A DNA stretch of 33,337 bases from Stenotrophomonas geniculata ATCC 19374 = JCM 13324 (GTDB taxonomy: Bacteria > Pseudomonadota > Gammaproteobacteria > Xanthomonadales > Xanthomonadaceae), in assembly GCF_001431625.1 (NCBI RefSeq), contig NZ_LLXT01000143.1, positions 1 to 33,337 on the forward strand. The letters run 5' to 3'. Shown here in pieces: positions 31,070-33,337 of the stretch. Within the stretch, counting starts at the first letter, position 1. Every line of letters begins with the position of its first letter. Both the position numbers and the translations under genes were made by a program. Below the pieces are notes generated by a model, which was given only the letters and a program-made list of their open reading frames with translations, was not told where the DNA came from and did not search any database.

Positions 31070-32908
31070 TCAATCGCCCAGAAGCGCGGTGTTGCGCACG
31101 GCACCCTTGTCTGCGCTGGTGGCGAGCAGGGCGTACGCCTTCAGGGCGCTGGTGACCTTGCGCGGGCGCGCCGCACGCGGCTTCCAGCCGCGGGCATCGG
31201 CGTCGGCGCGGCGTTGCGCCAGGGTGGCCTCATCCAGCAGCAGATCGATGCGGCGGGCCGGAATGTCGATGCGGATGCGGTCGCCATCTTCCACCAGGCC
31301 GATCGCGCCGCCGCTGGCCGCTTCCGGCGAGACGTGGCCGATCGACAGGCCCGAGGTGCCGCCGGAGAAGCGGCCATCCGTGAGCAGCGCGCACTGTTTG
31401 CCCAGCCCCTTCGACTTCAGATAGCTGGTCGGGTACAGCATTTCCTGCATGCCCGGGCCACCCTTCGGGCCTTCGTAGCGGATCACCACCACCTCGCCGG
31501 GTTGCACTTCGTCGGCGAGGATGCCGGCGACGGCCGCGTCCTGGCTTTCATAGACGCGCGCAGGGCCTTCGAACACGTGGATCGACTCGTCCACGCCGGC
31601 GGTCTTCACCACGCAGCCATCCACGGCCAGGTTGCCGCGCAGTACGGCGAGGCCGCCTTCCAGTGAGTACGCGTGCTGCAGCGAGCGGATGCAGCCTTCA
31701 GCGCGGTCGATGTCCAGCGTCGGCCAGCGCGTGGCCTGGCTGAAGGCTTCCTGGGTGGGAATGCCGGCCGGGCCTGCCTTGAAGAAGGTGTGCAGGGTGT
31801 CGTTGTCACTGCGCACCACGTCCCAGCGTTCCAGCGCTTCGGCCAGGCTGGTGCTGTGTACGGTCGGCACCGTGGTTTCGAGCAGGCCGGCGCGCTCCAG
31901 TTCACCGAGGATGCCGAACACGCCGCCGGCGCGGTGCACGTCCTCGATGTGGTACTTCGGCGTATTCGGCGCCACCTTGCACAGCTGCGGTACGCGCCGC
32001 GACAGCGCGTCGATGTGGGTCAGGTCGAAGTCGACCTCCGCTTCCTGCGCGGCGGCCAGCAGGTGCAGGATGGTGTTGGTGGAACCGCCCATGGCGATAT
32101 CCAGGGTCATTGCATTGGCGAACGCGGCCTGGGTGGCGATGCCGCGCGGCAGCGCGCTCGGGTCTTCGCCGCCATACCAGCGGTGGCAGAGTTCGACGAT
32201 CAGGCGCCCGGCACGGCGGAACAGCGCCTCACGGTCGGCGTGGGTGGCCAGCGTGGTGCCGTTGCCGGGCAGCGACAGGCCCAGTGCTTCGGTCAGGCAG
32301 TTCATCGAGTTGGCGGTGAACATGCCCGAGCAGGAGCCGCAGGTAGGGCAGGCGCTGCGCTCGAATGCGGCCACCTTCTCGTCGGAGGCGCTGTCATCGG
32401 CGGCCACCACCATTGCATCGACCAGGTCCAGCTTGTGCTCGGACAGCTTGGTCTTGCCCGCTTCCATCGGCCCGCCGGACACGAACACCACCGGGATGTT
32501 CAGGCGCAGCGCGGCCATCAGCATGCCGGGGGTGATCTTGTCGCAGTTGCTGATGCACACCAGTGCGTCGGCGCAATGCGCGTTGACCATGTACTCCACG
32601 GCGTCGGCGATGATCTCGCGGCTGGGCAGCGAATACAGCATGCCGTCGTGGCCCATCGCGATGCCGTCGTCCACGGCGATGGTGTTGAATTCCTTGGCGA
32701 CGCCGCCGACCTGTTCGATCTCGCGCGCGACCAGCTGGCCGAGGTCCTTCAGGTGCACGTGGCCGGGCACGAACTGGGTGAAGGAGTTGGCGATGGCGAT
32801 GATCGGCTTGTGGAAGTCGCCGTCCTTCATGCCGGTGGCACGCCACAGGGCGCGGGCGCCGGCCATGTTGCGGCCGGCGGTGGAGGTACGGGAACGGTAT
32901 TCGGGCAT
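31070..32908 (-). CDS. ilvD: Dihydroxy-acid dehydratase
   Basis: A 612-residue cytoplasmic iron-sulfur enzyme that dehydrates dihydroxy acids to 2-keto acids in valine, isoleucine and pantothenate synthesis. It matches E. coli IlvD along its length: [22 protein letters not shown] at the N-terminus, [26 protein letters not shown] (Cys122, Lys124), [17 protein letters not shown] (187-203) and the late [19 protein letters not shown]. The position that is cysteine in the 2Fe-2S class (about 40-50) has none, so a 4Fe-4S E. coli-type enzyme is expected. The ATG at 32908 is fixed by homology; no clear ribosome site precedes it. The open frame beyond is repeat DNA. No other ilv or leu gene is in the window. 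Confidence 0.97.
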   Translation of the reverse strand: MPEYRSRTSTAGRNMAGARALWRATGMKDGDFHKPIIAIANSFTQFVPGHVHLKDLGQLVAREIEQVGGVAKEFNTIAVDDGIAMGHDGMLYSLPSREIIADAVEYMVNAHCADALVCISNCDKITPGMLMAALRLNIPVVFVSGGPMEAGKTKLSEHKLDLVDAMVVAADDSASDEKVAAFERSACPTCGSCSGMFTANSMNCLTEALGLSLPGNGTTLATHADREALFRRAGRLIVELCHRWYGGEDPSALPRGIATQAAFANAMTLDIAMGGSTNTILHLLAAAQEAEVDFDLTHIDALSRRVPQLCKVAPNTPKYHIEDVHRAGGVFGILGELERAGLLETTVPTVHSTSLAEALERWDVVRSDNDTLHTFFKAGPAGIPTQEAFSQATRWPTLDIDRAEGCIRSLQHAYSLEGGLAVLRGNLAVDGCVVKTAGVDESIHVFEGPARVYESQDAAVAGILADEVQPGEVVVIRYEGPKGGPGMQEMLYPTSYLKSKGLGKQCALLTDGRFSGGTSGLSIGHVSPEAASGGAIGLVEDGDRIRIDIPARRIDLLLDEATLAQRRADADARGWKPRAARPRKVTSALKAYALLATSADKGAVRNTALLGD

Positions 32909-33020
32909 GGCTGGCGGAACGGGCGGGCCGTACGACGTGGGAGTCAGCCGATCATGGCCAATTTTTTCGGTTGCTGCTGCAACCACCGGAGGTGGTCCGG
33001 CCGGGCTGCGCCCGGCACCT

Positions 33021-33056
33021 GCCGAAGCAACGGCCGAAGCAACAGCCGAAGCAACA
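33021..33056 (+). repeat. Three tandem copies of a 12-bp unit
   Basis: The unit GCCGAAGCAAC plus G or A is repeated three times in succession. It lies 113-148 bases upstream of the ilvD start on the non-coding side. Such repeats can vary in copy number by slippage. Confidence 0.85.
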
Positions 33057-33073
33057 GCGGGCTTCCTGCGGGA

Positions 33074-33175
33074 GGCGGGGTGGGTCCGCTGGCGGGGGAC
33101 GCCGTAAACCCTTCCTTGGGGGCTTGGCCGCGGCATCCATGCCGCGGACACCCCCGCAACCGGACCCACCCCGCC
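33074..33175. repeat. Palindromic intergenic element with 30-bp imperfect arms
   Basis: The outer arms (33074-33103 and 33146-33175) are inverted repeats matching at about 25 of 30 positions. A central palindrome (33128-33136 with 33139-33147) lies inside. Its left 60 bases match window positions 1-60 on the opposite strand with four differences. The arrangement resembles a miniature inverted-repeat element; no target-site duplication is evident. Confidence 0.7.
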
Positions 33176-33210
33176 TTCGACAGATTCTCGCGATCTGTTG
33201 GACATGCCGA

Positions 33211-33253
33211 TGGGGTCAGATCCGTTTTCCGAAGGAAAACGGATCTGACCCCA
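33211..33253. repeat. Perfect 20-bp inverted repeat with 3-base loop
   Basis: The arms 33211-33230 and 33234-33253 are fully complementary and begin TGGGGTCAGATCCG; the loop is GAA. As RNA this is an unusually stable hairpin. Palindromes beginning GGGGTCAGA are, as I recall, dispersed in Xanthomonadaceae genomes. Confidence 0.9.
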
Positions 33254-33282
33254 GATTGAATTTCGATATCTGACAGAGATTC

Positions 33283-33305
33283 ATCCACGCATGGCGTGGA
33301 TCTAC
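33283..33305 (-). repeat. SMAG-type palindrome, leftward
   Basis: An 8-bp perfect inverted repeat (33283-33290 with 33294-33301) is followed by CTAC (33302-33305), so read on the minus strand it starts with GTAG. The stem (ATCCACGC) is a third subtype besides the GCCGGGC and GCCGGCC forms in the window. Confidence 0.78.
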
Positions 33306-33337
33306 TGGCCACCGGTCAACTGTCGAAGGCGGGGCAC

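Larger units (their letters stand above)
32909..33337. other. Repeat-dense non-coding region upstream of ilvD
   Basis: No gene is seen in these 429 bases. From left to right they contain a short hairpin (about 32972-32987, stem GGTTGC), the ilvD promoter region by position, a 12-bp tandem repeat (33021-33056), a large palindromic element (33074-33175), a 20-bp-arm hairpin (33211-33253) and a SMAG palindrome (33283-33305). No ilv-type attenuation leader peptide rich in branched-chain codons was found. Confidence 0.7.

Noticed and set aside
32972..32987. Terminator or attenuator hairpin upstream of ilvD
   Set aside because: The 6-bp stem has its T-run on the wrong side for either strand, and no leader peptide with branched-chain codons was seen.
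33021..33056. Possible CRISPR array
   Set aside because: The units are contiguous without spacers and only 12 bases long; no cas gene is present.

Overview
The window is GC-rich chromosomal DNA that looks like Stenotrophomonas, most likely the S. maltophilia complex. Three things point there. Short GTAG-headed palindromes of the SMAG/REP type sit between many genes. A dipeptidyl peptidase IV places its Ser/Asp/His triad at residues 610/685/717, which agrees with the S. maltophilia enzyme as I recall it. The rest is typical Xanthomonadaceae housekeeping content. I see no rRNA, tRNA, prophage, insertion sequence or CRISPR array. The species is an inference; no search was run.

Layout. 147-1903 (-): a YadG/YadH-like ABC exporter. 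1988-2737 (+): a ferredoxin-NADP reductase-like flavoprotein. 2812-5323 (-): two tandem secreted AA10 lytic polysaccharide monooxygenases with the same three-domain, chitin-targeting architecture, then a DUF1203 protein. 6193-7395 (+): a membrane GGDEF diguanylate cyclase interrupted by an in-frame TGA. 7464-10914 (+): a translationally coupled operon of a lipoprotein S33-type peptidase and a NatA/NatB-like ABC pair. 10987-12600: a small acidic protein, an AraC regulator and a divergent 84-residue protein. 12685-14507 (-): a lipoprotein with a TonB C-terminal domain and a YqhA-family membrane protein. 14620-18230 (+): a YfcG-type glutathione transferase, DPP IV and a Coa1-like protein. 18231-20590: a lower-GC patch with a frameshifted, truncated copy of a metalloprotease propeptide directly upstream of an intact metzincin protease. 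20703-22505 (+): a DUF885 metallopeptidase-like protein. 22590-25832: a lipoprotein, a small membrane protein, a bestrophin-like channel, hemB and a SHOCT-like protein. 25888-28011: a PD40 beta-propeller protein divergent from aroE and a small membrane protein. 28179-30281 (+): a DinG-type Fe-S helicase. 30320-32908 (-): a hypothetical secreted protein and ilvD. 32909-33337: a repeat-dense non-coding stretch.

Themes. Four extracytoplasmic peptidases (S33, S9B, metzincin, DUF885) lie within 15 kb, and together with the two LPMOs they fit an organism that lives on chitin and protein. Housekeeping genes (hemB, aroE, dinG, ilvD) fill the right-hand third. The observations most worth following are the nonsense-interrupted diguanylate cyclase, the decaying protease paralogue beside an intact one carrying a hexanucleotide microsatellite, the TonB domain on a predicted outer-membrane lipoprotein, the peptidase-exporter operon, and the inverted 60-bp repeat found at both window ends. 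I did not find a clearly new multi-gene system.
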